The position numbers were made by a program, and so were the translations under genes. Shown here in pieces: positions 25,151 through 33,773 of a stretch of DNA of 64,000 bases (its first letter is position 1; every line of letters begins with the position of its first letter). Below the pieces are notes generated by a model. That model saw only the letters and a program-made list of their open reading frames with translations, did no database searches and was not told where the DNA came from. The DNA is from Candidatus Chlorohelix allophototropha (GTDB lineage: Bacteria; Chloroflexota; Chloroflexia; Chloroheliales; Chloroheliaceae): positions 1,116,001 through 1,180,000 of the forward strand of contig NZ_CP128399.1 of assembly GCF_030389965.1 (NCBI RefSeq), written 5' to 3'.

Positions 25151-25987
25151 ATGCCAAAACAAGAAGCCAGCAAAACTGCTTTAAGCGTAGCTGCGATGAG
25201 AGCAGTGCATCAACTTTTCGATGCAACGCCCAAAATCCTCGATGATAAGGTTGTTGTACAACTCCTGGGTGCGCCGTTTGTGGAACAAATTCAGACTCAT
25301 CTGGCGCGTTTTCAAACAATAGAAGCAAATGTTTTACGTTCTCACATCCTGTTACGCAGCCGCTATGCCGAGGATCGGTTGGCTAAAGCGATCGAACGAG
25401 GCGTGCAACAATATCTTATTTTGGGCGCTGGCTTTGATACATTTCCTTATCGCCAACCAACATGGGCGCACTCGCTGCAAATCTTCGAGGTTGATCAACC
25501 TGCTAGCCAGCAAGAAAAGCGCGAACGATTACTTCACAACGATATTAATGTTCCAGCTAACCTTGAATTTGTGACAATTGACTTTGAAACGACCTCGTTA
25601 GTTGACGGTTTGAAAAAAAGCAGTTTCGATTCTTCAAAGCCTACCTTCGTATCATGGTTGGGTGTGATGATGTATTTAAACCAAGACGCAATTGATAGTG
25701 TTTTAAAGTATGTAGTTGCCCTACCAAGTTCCAGCGAGATTGTATTTACCTTTGTGCCGCCATTATCCAGCGCAAAACAGGTTGAACTTGCCGAACTTGC
25801 GGCAAAACAAGGTGAACCTTGGAAGAATTACGTTATGCCAGAAGATTTAGTGCAGTCATTACACTCGTTAGGTTTTACAGACATCACACTACCTACATCA
25901 GCAGAGCTTGACGCATGGTACATATGTGGTCGGCAAGATGGGCTTGGTGTATCGAACAGAACCTTAATTGCCAGTGCAATTGTTTAG
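25151..25987 (+). CDS. Class I SAM-dependent methyltransferase (LCMT/PPM family)
   Basis: 278 residues. The family features are ARFQTIEANVLRSHILLRSRYAEDRL, then the SAM-binding loop LILGAGFDTFPYRQP, the acidic IFEVDQPASQQEKRE, and NLEFVTIDFE. SWLGVMMYLNQDAI corresponds to the WEGV.MYL motif. Members are often encoded by actinobacteria and methylate carboxylates on small molecules or proteins; the substrate here is unknown. The ribosome binding site (TAGGTGAAATAAT) is modest. Confidence 0.88.
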   Translation: MPKQEASKTALSVAAMRAVHQLFDATPKILDDKVVVQLLGAPFVEQIQTHLARFQTIEANVLRSHILLRSRYAEDRLAKAIERGVQQYLILGAGFDTFPYRQPTWAHSLQIFEVDQPASQQEKRERLLHNDINVPANLEFVTIDFETTSLVDGLKKSSFDSSKPTFVSWLGVMMYLNQDAIDSVLKYVVALPSSSEIVFTFVPPLSSAKQVELAELAAKQGEPWKNYVMPEDLVQSLHSLGFTDITLPTSAELDAWYICGRQDGLGVSNRTLIASAIV

Positions 25988-26000
25988 GTATATAAAGCAA

Positions 26001-26195
26001 TTATCCCCTCCACAGCACATAAAGAGTAAGTGGTAAGGCAAAAGCCACCACTAACCACAATATCTTCTCCAATAGCCGGATTATCAAAAGCCGCTCATCA
26101 TCTTCCGAAGTTCTGGTGCGCTTGCCAAGTTGCAACCCCAGCAATGATAAAAGCGCGATACCCAACATTATTGAAGCAAAATTCAGATTTTGCAT
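26001..26195 (-). CDS. Small two-TM membrane protein
   Basis: 64 residues with two hydrophobic helices (FASIMLGIALLSLLGLQLG and LLEKILWLVVAFALPLTLYVLW) joined by a charged loop KRTRTSEDDERLL. No family recognised. It converges on the methyltransferase gene, with 13 nt between the stops. Its coding nature rests on the clean amphipathic layout. Confidence 0.6.
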   Translation of the reverse strand: MQNLNFASIMLGIALLSLLGLQLGKRTRTSEDDERLLIIRLLEKILWLVVAFALPLTLYVLWRG

Positions 26196-26399
26196 TATCG
26201 CCCTGCCTCAATCTCCTAATTAAACCTTTGTAGTATCTTGTAAGGAAAAAGCCCTACAACTATCTGAGACTTATATACCCCTTGTAGGTGCGCCAACCCG
26301 CGTAGGCGTAAATAGCCGTAACGCCGGATGTGACATACGCTAATAAAAGTTATTATGACGTTGCAAGAAGAATAATTATAAAACGAAAGGAATCGAAAA

Positions 26400-26870
26400 A
26401 TGAGCGTTGAAATTACAGAAAAAGAGCAAAATCCTGCCGATGCGCCGCAAGTTCCGACAAACCCTTATTATTACCAACCTGCTTACCAGTATCCAACTAA
26501 TTACTGGCAGCAATACCAGTCAATGCGCACCAGTTCCATTAGAACTGTAAATATATTGTTCTGGGTTTTCTATGCATTGGTTGGGTTCTGGGTAGATTTT
26601 AGTATTGCTGTATCCCTCTGGACGGTTGCGCTAATATTACCATTCACACTGCCAATTGCGCTGGTACTACGAACCTTTAACAACCAAGATTACTCAATTT
26701 ACATTAACGGGGTCTATTATAACAATCTAACCGATGCACAGTATTATACCGCTGCGGGGATTATTACAGCGATAGGTATCATGATCTTGATAGGAGCAGT
26801 AATGACCATAAAGCCAATGTTGAAATTGCATCGCATCCTCTTCCGCGATTTGGGCGGTTTGAAAATCTGA
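26400..26870 (+). CDS. Membrane protein with two to three TM helices, unknown
   Basis: 156 residues, preceded by a good ribosome binding site (GAAAGGAA) 8 nt before the ATG. A Pro/Tyr/Gln-rich N-terminal tail (PTNPYYYQPAYQYPTNYWQQY) is followed by hydrophobic segments at about 52-72, 74-95 and 119-139. A short basic C-terminal tail (KLHRILFRDLGG) ends it. Such Y/P/Q tails are common in small bacterial membrane proteins of unknown role. Closed by a terminator, so it is a single-gene unit. Confidence 0.78.
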   Translation: MSVEITEKEQNPADAPQVPTNPYYYQPAYQYPTNYWQQYQSMRTSSIRTVNILFWVFYALVGFWVDFSIAVSLWTVALILPFTLPIALVLRTFNNQDYSIYINGVYYNNLTDAQYYTAAGIITAIGIMILIGAVMTIKPMLKLHRILFRDLGGLKI

Positions 26871-26893
26871 TTAACTCTTACTTATCCATATTC

Positions 26894-26923
26894 AGCGTCC
26901 GGAATTGCTCCTGACGCTTTTTT
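26894..26923 (+). terminator. Terminator after the Y/P/Q-tail membrane protein
   Basis: AGCGTC (26894-26899) pairs with GACGCT (26913-26918), with an inner GGA/TCC pair, followed by a run of six T. Confidence 0.85.
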
Positions 26924-26983
26924 CATGCAATACAGGGCTTTTAATTATAGTCGTAAGAGGAAACTTTAGTATGATAAAATAAT

Positions 26984-27070
26984 ATGAAGCTGTTTTTGAA
27001 TCCGGTGAATGAAGATGTAGTATTCATACAGAATGAAATGGAAGCAAATGGCATTAAGTGTCTTGCTTGA
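26984..27070 (+). CDS. Possible 28-residue ORF, maybe a DUF2007-like remnant
   Basis: ATG 26984 to TGA 27068-27070 encodes MKLFLNPVNEDVVFIQNEM..., resembling the first third of DUF2007 proteins (a strand, then a helix with E.L...GI.C). It stops early and is in the same frame as the glycosyltransferase that starts 22 nt later. It is either a leader ORF, a decayed gene or chance. Confidence 0.25.
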   Translation: MKLFLNPVNEDVVFIQNEMEANGIKCLA

Positions 27071-27091
27071 AACCTCGATGGTTATCTCCAA

Positions 27092-28342
27092 ATGCTCTCA
27101 GTAAATACTAGATTTAGTGAGAGTTTCAAGAAAAGATTTAGCTTTGCACTTTTAGGCTTAACTTTATTTCTCTGCCTATTCTTTCTCTTTCAAATTTTAC
27201 TGATTCTTATACAAAAAAAAGCAATATTCGCTATAGATTTCAAAGTATATTGGGCGAGCGGAAAAGCTATACATGATAATTTCAGTCCTTATGGGGCTAA
27301 TCTGTTGCAATTTAGCGAAGCACAATTCCTGTATCCCCCTCTTTTTGCTATCCTAATGGTTCCCTTTTCTTTACTACCATTCGAAATTGCAGGAATAATT
27401 TGGTTAATATTATCTCTCTGCCTGTTAGGAGCGATTTGTGTTTTTATTATTAAGTTGGTGGGTTATCCAAAAACGATTTTTACAAATACAAAAACAGTAA
27501 CCTTAATACTGCTAGGAATTTCAACGCTACTCTACCCGGTATTTTCCGCCATCAAATTAGGTCAGATTAGTACCCTCATATTCTTTTTGATTGTTGCAGC
27601 GTTACTGGCACAATATCGAAACAAGCCTATATTGGGTGGTTTGCTTTTAGGATTGGCTATTTCATTAAAAATCACACCGCTTCCTCTACTTATTTTTGCA
27701 TTTTGGGTAGGATGGTATCACCTAGGAATCACAGCCAGCCTGACCTTTTTTGGAACACAAATAGTATCGGCTATATATAATCCCTCTATATTTTTCGAGT
27801 ATTGGTTCAGTGTGTTTCCCAAAATTGCCTCTATAACTGGTGGTGTCAGCCTATCTCTTCAAGGATTAGTGACACAATTAGCGCCATCACAACTATTATT
27901 TCTACTTGTACCAGTAACAATAATAATATCAGCTATAATAATTCTTATACCTTTTAGCCTTGTATTCTCAAAACACGATCCTCAAATAGTATTACAAGGG
28001 TTTGTATTACTATTATGCGGTCTTGGAATAGGACTACCTACCGTAGAAGATCATTATTTAATTTGGCTTATATTACCAAACTGGATGATTCTTAATTATT
28101 TAATCCAGAAAAATGCTTTGGGCAAAATCGTGCTTTTTCTACTAACCATTATTTTGCTCGCATGGAAGCCTTACGAACTAGGCGGAATAATTACAGGAAT
28201 TAGCGGTACCGCACAGGAGCAAGCTATAAATAACAGGCTGGTAATTGGGCGAGTAATACTTGAGATTGTATCATTTTGGTTTTATATTATTTTTATTCGT
28301 AATTTGGTAGTGCCGCCTACCAACGTGAAAACAGTACCTTAA
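27092..28342 (+). CDS. GT87-like polytopic glycosyltransferase
   Basis: 416 residues, about ten TM helices. The first outer loop reads FAIDFKVYWASGKAIHDNFSPYG, carrying the DF..YW.A...L....PY motif with the catalytic Asp of the GT-C family GT87 (DUF2029). It is followed by LYPPLFAILMVPF, and KLGQISTLIFFLIVAALLA and LKITPLPLLIFA are also typical. Members use polyprenyl-phosphate sugars, typically mannose, on the outer membrane face. The acceptor is unknown. The ORF is AT-richer than its neighbours, as is usual for polytopic proteins. No clear ribosome binding site; the start could lie a few codons further in. Confidence 0.85.
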   Translation: MLSVNTRFSESFKKRFSFALLGLTLFLCLFFLFQILLILIQKKAIFAIDFKVYWASGKAIHDNFSPYGANLLQFSEAQFLYPPLFAILMVPFSLLPFEIAGIIWLILSLCLLGAICVFIIKLVGYPKTIFTNTKTVTLILLGISTLLYPVFSAIKLGQISTLIFFLIVAALLAQYRNKPILGGLLLGLAISLKITPLPLLIFAFWVGWYHLGITASLTFFGTQIVSAIYNPSIFFEYWFSVFPKIASITGGVSLSLQGLVTQLAPSQLLFLLVPVTIIISAIIILIPFSLVFSKHDPQIVLQGFVLLLCGLGIGLPTVEDHYLIWLILPNWMILNYLIQKNALGKIVLFLLTIILLAWKPYELGGIITGISGTAQEQAINNRLVIGRVILEIVSFWFYIIFIRNLVVPPTNVKTVP

Positions 28343-28455
28343 CAACAAAAGACTTGGAAAATTAGCGTCTCTCAAGTCTAATTCTGGTATGAAAACAAAC
28401 CAACTAAAACCAGAAAAACCGATGGGGGTGGGGACATGTGGCTAAATGGTAAATC

Positions 28456-29493
28456 TTAGCGGGCGCAAAACTCGCATAACAGCAGATCAAGTTGGGTGGA
28501 TAAATCGGCACGCCCTTTTTTATCGGCGTAATCCAACTCGGTCAAGCGATTATAGAGGTCGTCGAGGCGGTTAGGGGTAAAATTGCGACTCAATTTCAGA
28601 ATGATTTCCGCTCTATAGGGGTGTATTTTAAATTGTGTGGCAATTTCAGCAGGGCTTCGACGCTGTACATCCAATTCACGAACCTGTACCAATTCAAACA
28701 CCTGTTTGCAAATACTACTGAAAACATATCTGGTAAAACTAGGGCGGGCTAAGGTAGTTTCGCTGCGCATTCGGTTCAACTGGGTGAGAGCAACATTTAG
28801 ATTCTTCTGTCCTAACGCTTCGGTGAGCTTGTAAATCGGAGTATCGGTCACAGATACGCTTAGTTTTTCTACCATCTCAGCAGTGACAGTTTGATTCTCC
28901 CCGGCATAAGCCGCCAGCTTTTGAAGTTCATTGTCAATTCGCCAGAGATCGTTGCCCATGTATTGTGCCACCAAAGTTACGGCAGCCGGATGTATTTTTA
29001 TTTTATTCTCTTTGGCATGATCGCTAATCCATTTTTCCAGCGACATTCCTTCAAGGGGCTTGAATTCTATAACCTTTGCCAGTTTCTCAACCGCTTTGAA
29101 AATTGCATCGCTCTTGCCGGTTTTGCTTTCAGCCATTACCAGCACGGTGGTCTCCGGCATGTTTCCCAGAAAATTGAGGAAACGTTCTTTTGGAGTAGTG
29201 GCAGTAGGCTGCACCGTTTTTTTACCACCGCGTGAGGTCGGTTTAGGTGATTCTGAATCGCTACTTTTGCCGAATTTGGCAAGGACATCATTTACCAGCA
29301 CCAAACGTTTCTCGCTCAAGAAAGGGTAGGATTCGGCGGCATTTATCAAATCATCGAGATTGAAACTACTATTGGAGGCATCAAAGCGGGCAAAATTAAA
29401 ATCCCGTGCTTCTAATGGCAGGGTTTCTTCACGCAGCTTATCAATTTGTTTTCGAAGGCTGAAAGTATCTTCGCCGTAGAATAAATATATCAT
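28456..29493 (-). CDS. holA: DNA polymerase III subunit delta
   Basis: 345 residues. The start MIYLFYGEDTFSLRKQIDKL is typical, followed by a SYPFLSEKRLVLVNDVLAKF segment with the clamp-opening hydrophobic residues. A lid of helices and the C-terminal collar domain (RRSPAEIATQFKIHPYRAEIILKLS and LDYADKKGRADLSTQLDLLL) complete it. A Lys/Ser/Thr-rich insert of about 25 residues near 75-100 (KSSDSESPKPTSRGGKKTV) is an unusual loop. It loads the sliding clamp during replication. Monocistronic; upstream and downstream genes are well separated. Confidence 0.93.
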   Translation of the reverse strand: MIYLFYGEDTFSLRKQIDKLREETLPLEARDFNFARFDASNSSFNLDDLINAAESYPFLSEKRLVLVNDVLAKFGKSSDSESPKPTSRGGKKTVQPTATTPKERFLNFLGNMPETTVLVMAESKTGKSDAIFKAVEKLAKVIEFKPLEGMSLEKWISDHAKENKIKIHPAAVTLVAQYMGNDLWRIDNELQKLAAYAGENQTVTAEMVEKLSVSVTDTPIYKLTEALGQKNLNVALTQLNRMRSETTLARPSFTRYVFSSICKQVFELVQVRELDVQRRSPAEIATQFKIHPYRAEIILKLSRNFTPNRLDDLYNRLTELDYADKKGRADLSTQLDLLLCEFCAR

Positions 29494-29821
29494 AGTTAAA
29501 TGGGGAAATTAATGCCCTACTGGAACGTGTGCCTCATGTTTCCGACCCCTGCTTATGCAAGGTGGGTGTCTATTACTGGTTTTCAGCCTAACGCGCCCAA
29601 GTTTATCCAACTAGCGCAGACATACAGCCTGTAAAATCGACTCCCTAAATCGTTGATGTTGAAGTTGAAACATTACTGGCATCACGTATTCAATAGGGCT
29701 AAAATTATTATAGCACCTTGAAAATGGCTTTGCAATCAGTTCAAAATAGGAATTTGCAATACCTCCAGAAATGGGGCAAATCTGCATTAAAACCAATTCC
29801 CAAAATTTACAAGACGTTTAC
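29494..29821. other. Intergenic region between holA and the NHL gene
   Basis: 328 nt without a credible gene. It must hold the holA promoter (minus strand) and the end of the NHL transcript, but no clear terminator or consensus promoter was recognised. Confidence 0.5.
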
Positions 29822-32209
29822 TTAATGAAGCGAGAATTTCTGGATGCGATTGTTTCTGGTATCGGCAATATAGGCATTATCGAAATTATCAACTGCAATA
29901 GCTTCAGGCAAGGAAAATTGTCCATCTGCGCTGCCTTCGCTGCCCCAATCCAGCAGAAAATGACCATCATTATCGAATTTCCAAATGCGTCCGTTGCTGG
30001 TTCCCGCTACGTACAGGTTACCCTTACTATCTACGGTGATACTATTCCCGCCATTACCGAACTTTGTCAGGAAATGACCTTTGCTATCAAACTTTTGGAT
30101 GCGAAGGTCATCAGTTACAAAAACATTATCAGCACTATCAATGCTGATCGAGTAGGGATAGGCAAACTCTCCGTTCTGTAGTCCGGCATTACCCCATTTA
30201 TATAGAAAATGACCGTTGCTGTCAAAAACCTGAATACGAGCATTTCCCCTGTCTGCTACATAAACGTTGCCTTTTGAATCTACTGCAATTCCATAGGGTC
30301 CGCCGGGATAGATAATACCCCCAAACTCACCATCGGCTGTGCCTTGCTTGCCCCACATCAACAGGAAATTTCCCGCGCTGTCGAATTTCTGGATGCGATA
30401 GTTCCCACAATCCGCCACGTAGATATAGCCTAAAGGGTCAATTGCTATGGATAGTCGAGTACAGGGCGTGCCGGGGTCATAATCGAATTGACCCGCTCCA
30501 GTACCTTTCGAACCGAAAGAAAAAAGAAACCGCCCGGCATAATCAAATTTCTGAATACTATGGTTTCCGGCATCGCCAACGTAAATATTGCCTTGACGGT
30601 TCACCGCGATTCCGGTGGGACCACCGATAAAATCGGGATTAAACTGCCCATCACCGTTAAGCGCATTTCCCCACTTGAGCAAAAAGTTACCGTTAGAATC
30701 AAATTTCTGTACTCGGTAATTATACAGATCGCTTACATAGACATTGCCCTTGCTATCCAGCGCAATTCCGGTGGGAGCATTAAACTGACCGTTTTGACCT
30801 CCCTGTGCACCCCAACTCTTGAGCAATTGTCCTTTATCATCGTATTTCAGTATCCGATTGGTAGCGCCATCGGCAATATAAAGCTCCCCTACCTGTGACA
30901 CTGCAAGGCTATATGCCGAATTAGTCCGGTCAAATGGGCGCGATTCTAAATCTAGTTTGGAAAGATAAAGCCCATTGTTATCAAACTTTTGCACCCGATG
31001 ATTATAAATCTCGGCAACATAAACCCGATCTTGCTTGTCAATCGCCAAACTCCAAGGCATATTTAATTGACCGTTACCTGAGCCGTATGTACCCCATTTA
31101 AGTAAAAATTTGCCGTTACCATCGAATTTTAGGATGCTATTCCCGATACTATCCGCTACATAGACATTTCCAAGACTATCGGTGGCAATACCTGCTTGCC
31201 CGGAAAGGTCGTAAGAAACGGGTGTGCCTGTACCCAAATCTGTCCATTTGAGCAGAAAATTACCGAAAGAATCAAATTTGGCGATGGTAGAACTGCCAAT
31301 AGCCGGCACAAATATATTGCCCTTTTGGTCGGCAGCGATAGCAGCTACAGCATTGAATTGTCCGTTATGATCGCCTTCCAGCCCCCATTTAGCCTGTATC
31401 AATCCGATCGAGTCATACTTGAAAACGCGCTTGCTGAGTTGGTCGGTGATATAAACATTATCCTGAGTATCCACCGCTATACCACCGGGGCTAAAGAAGC
31501 GGTTAAAGCCGCCCCCGATTTTCCACATGAACTCGGCTTTTGTTTTGGGAGCTTTTATCTGATTACCCAACAAGCCTAGTAAAATATCATAAGGGGCTTT
31601 ATTTTCAGGGTGATATTCAAACCTTGCCCTTTCAAACCATTGCGAGATATAAACTTTTCCGGTTTCTGGGTCAGTTTCGGGGTGTTCTTCGGAAATGGGG
31701 TAGCCAAATCGTTCCAATCCACCGTTATCTAGCCAATATTGCAAGAAACCAAATCGTAGGTTATGCCCGGTTTCGGGGAGATACCATTGCTGCTCTTTGG
31801 GACGCGAGGGGTCGAAAATCTTACCGGCGGGGAAGAAATCAGGGTCAACCGCCAGTGCTTCCCGGCGTAAATCTTTACCCAACAAGCCCAACAAGACTTC
31901 AAAGCGAGTTCCGGCAAATTCTGGATGCAATTCAAAGCGGGCGCGTTCAAACCACTGTATGAGAAAGGATTTATTCGTTTCGGGGTCGATTTCGACTTGT
32001 GCGTTAGTAATCGGATAACCATAAACAGGCAATCCTCCGTTGTTGTTCCAATAGTCCAGAAACTTGCCGCTTACGGTTTTATCTGTGTCTGGAAAATACC
32101 GACTAGATTCAGCAGCATAAACACGCTGAAACGATAAAGAAAATAAGCTAAAAATAATGCAAATAATAATAAAAAGGCTAATCCGCTTATTTGCTAAAAA
32201 TCTTAACAC
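29822..32209 (-). CDS. Secreted protein with two GGL-FGYP modules and 12 NHL repeats
   Basis: 795 residues. A Sec signal peptide ends at about VYAAES (residue 33). Two modules of about 75 residues follow (about 35-110 and 125-205), both with Y W..NGGL..(Y/F)GYPI and QWFERARFE.HPE, a pattern common in Chloroflexota exported proteins. The rest consists of about twelve NHL repeats (for example GIALDSKGNVYVSDLYNYRVQKFDSNGNF), enough for two six-bladed beta-propellers. NHL propellers bind proteins or carbohydrates; no catalytic residues are apparent. The product acts outside the cytoplasmic membrane. Repeats are diverged, so recombination between them is not obvious. Confidence 0.9.
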   Translation of the reverse strand: MLRFLANKRISLFIIICIIFSLFSLSFQRVYAAESSRYFPDTDKTVSGKFLDYWNNNGGLPVYGYPITNAQVEIDPETNKSFLIQWFERARFELHPEFAGTRFEVLLGLLGKDLRREALAVDPDFFPAGKIFDPSRPKEQQWYLPETGHNLRFGFLQYWLDNGGLERFGYPISEEHPETDPETGKVYISQWFERARFEYHPENKAPYDILLGLLGNQIKAPKTKAEFMWKIGGGFNRFFSPGGIAVDTQDNVYITDQLSKRVFKYDSIGLIQAKWGLEGDHNGQFNAVAAIAADQKGNIFVPAIGSSTIAKFDSFGNFLLKWTDLGTGTPVSYDLSGQAGIATDSLGNVYVADSIGNSILKFDGNGKFLLKWGTYGSGNGQLNMPWSLAIDKQDRVYVAEIYNHRVQKFDNNGLYLSKLDLESRPFDRTNSAYSLAVSQVGELYIADGATNRILKYDDKGQLLKSWGAQGGQNGQFNAPTGIALDSKGNVYVSDLYNYRVQKFDSNGNFLLKWGNALNGDGQFNPDFIGGPTGIAVNRQGNIYVGDAGNHSIQKFDYAGRFLFSFGSKGTGAGQFDYDPGTPCTRLSIAIDPLGYIYVADCGNYRIQKFDSAGNFLLMWGKQGTADGEFGGIIYPGGPYGIAVDSKGNVYVADRGNARIQVFDSNGHFLYKWGNAGLQNGEFAYPYSISIDSADNVFVTDDLRIQKFDSKGHFLTKFGNGGNSITVDSKGNLYVAGTSNGRIWKFDNDGHFLLDWGSEGSADGQFSLPEAIAVDNFDNAYIADTRNNRIQKFSLH

Positions 32210-32363
32210 TTGCTAGATTTCCTTTCACCTATAAGCTGCTACCTAATCCGCTAATGATTTATTAACGTATAAACAGGCAAATTGTTCTGAAAAAATGTGG
32301 TATGCAAAGGAAATTAGCTGTTTTTAAGCATCTCTTTTTATAGTTATAGTGGTGTAGCAGAAA

Positions 32364-32391
32364 TTGACAGGTTGATTTTCGGGGCTATAAT
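32364..32391 (+). promoter_or_regulatory. Promoter for the Bcr/CflA transporter gene
   Basis: TTGACA (32364-32369), 16-nt spacer and TATAAT (32386-32391), both boxes perfect. It lies 132 nt before the ATG, in the 313-nt region between two divergent genes. Confidence 0.75.
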
Positions 32392-32522
32392 CAGCTTCTA
32401 CGATAAAACAATTATGGAGTGAATTGCAGTTGCATTTATGTCAAGTAAATCATTGTGCTTTTTCAAGATGTAATTAGCGATGACACAAAATCACAGAACT
32501 ATTTCCGCGAATTTGTACAAGG

Positions 32523-33752
32523 ATGATTGAACAAAAAGTTACCTTCACCCAACCAAAAGAAAAGCCGGGGCGTTTGCGTCTGATTATTATTATCGGGGCG
32601 TTGTCGGCTTTTGGCCCTCTTTCAATTGATATGTACTTGCCTGGTTTGCCTTCGCTTTCGAAAGATCTCGGCGGTGCAGATTGGCAAGTTCAGCTAACCT
32701 TAACTGCCTGTCTACTGGGCTTAGCTAGTGGTCAGATATTGGCTGGCCCGTTGAGTGACGCGAGGGGACGATATCGCCCGTTACTGGTTGGATTGTTGAT
32801 TTATAGCCTCGCTTCTTTAGCATGTGCTTTAGCGCCTAACATTTTCGTGCTTATACTTACAAGAGTTTTGCAAGGGGCAGCAGGTTCAGCAGGTATTGTA
32901 ATTGCCAGAGCAATGGTTCGTGATATGTTTTCAGGTGACGAGGTAGCGCGTTTTTTCGCTATGACAATGGCAATAAACGGACTGGCGCCGATTCTAGCGC
33001 CAATTCTAGGAGGACAATTGCTGAACTTTACCTCTTGGCGGGGCATATTCATAGTGCTAACTGCAATCGGCATTGTGCTATTTTTTACCGCTGCTTTGGG
33101 TTTGAAAGAAACATTACCGCTAGAAAATCGGCATACAGGCGGTATCCTAACGACCATCGGAATATTCCGAAAATTACTTTCCGACCGTATTTTCATTGGA
33201 TATGCCCTATCCTCCGGTCTCGCTTTTGGGGGAATGTTCGCCTATATAGCCGGGTCGCCTTTTGTGCTAGAAGGCATTTTCGGATTGTCACCACAGATGT
33301 TCAGCCTGATTTTCGCTTTAAATGCACTTGGAATTGTTATTACCAGTCAAATCAGCGGCAGATTGGTCGGCAAGGTAAAACCGCGAAAGTTGCTTGGTTT
33401 GGGTTTGAACAGCGCCTTGATAGGTGGGCTACTTCTGGCATTAGTTATCGTAACTAATATCGGGTTGGGTGGTGTACTTCCCGCGCTGTTTCTGGTGGTT
33501 GCCAGTATCGGGCTAATCGCCCCAAATGCGACAGCGCTGGCTATGGCTGAAAATGCGAAAATTGCGGGAAGCGCTTCTGCACTTATCGGCGTAACCCAGT
33601 ACATAATCGGAGGATTGGTAACACCACTGGTAAGTATAGGTGGTAGTCAAACCGACCTGCCTTGGTCGTTGGTCATTGTAGTGCTAGTTATTTTAGCGAA
33701 TATAACTTTTATAATAATGACCCGCCCGCATCCTGAAAGAATCGAGAACTAA
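32523..33752 (+). CDS. Bcr/CflA-type MFS multidrug exporter
   Basis: 409 residues, 12 TM helices. Typical are FGPLSIDMYLPGLPSL in TM1, motif A (GPLSDARGRYRPLL), QGAAGSAGIVIARAMVRDMF in TM4, and ILAPILGGQLL as motif C. Homologues export drugs such as bicyclomycin or chloramphenicol and metabolites such as cysteine in exchange for protons. Substrate unknown. A strong promoter lies upstream and a DUF2252 gene follows after 21 nt, so the two may be co-transcribed. Confidence 0.92.
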   Translation: MIEQKVTFTQPKEKPGRLRLIIIIGALSAFGPLSIDMYLPGLPSLSKDLGGADWQVQLTLTACLLGLASGQILAGPLSDARGRYRPLLVGLLIYSLASLACALAPNIFVLILTRVLQGAAGSAGIVIARAMVRDMFSGDEVARFFAMTMAINGLAPILAPILGGQLLNFTSWRGIFIVLTAIGIVLFFTAALGLKETLPLENRHTGGILTTIGIFRKLLSDRIFIGYALSSGLAFGGMFAYIAGSPFVLEGIFGLSPQMFSLIFALNALGIVITSQISGRLVGKVKPRKLLGLGLNSALIGGLLLALVIVTNIGLGGVLPALFLVVASIGLIAPNATALAMAENAKIAGSASALIGVTQYIIGGLVTPLVSIGGSQTDLPWSLVIVVLVILANITFIIMTRPHPERIEN

Positions 33753-33773
33753 AAGGCGCAAGGGAAGATTCTT

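Noticed and set aside
26984-28342. A second Sec candidate: TGA at 27068 in frame with the GT87 gene
   Set aside because: The residues around it match no redox motif, no SECIS-like hairpin was found, and GT87 proteins do not need the upstream extension.
29822-32209. Large plus-strand frames opposite the NHL gene
   Set aside because: They are shadows of the repeated minus-strand coding sequence; no ribosome binding sites and no domain similarity.
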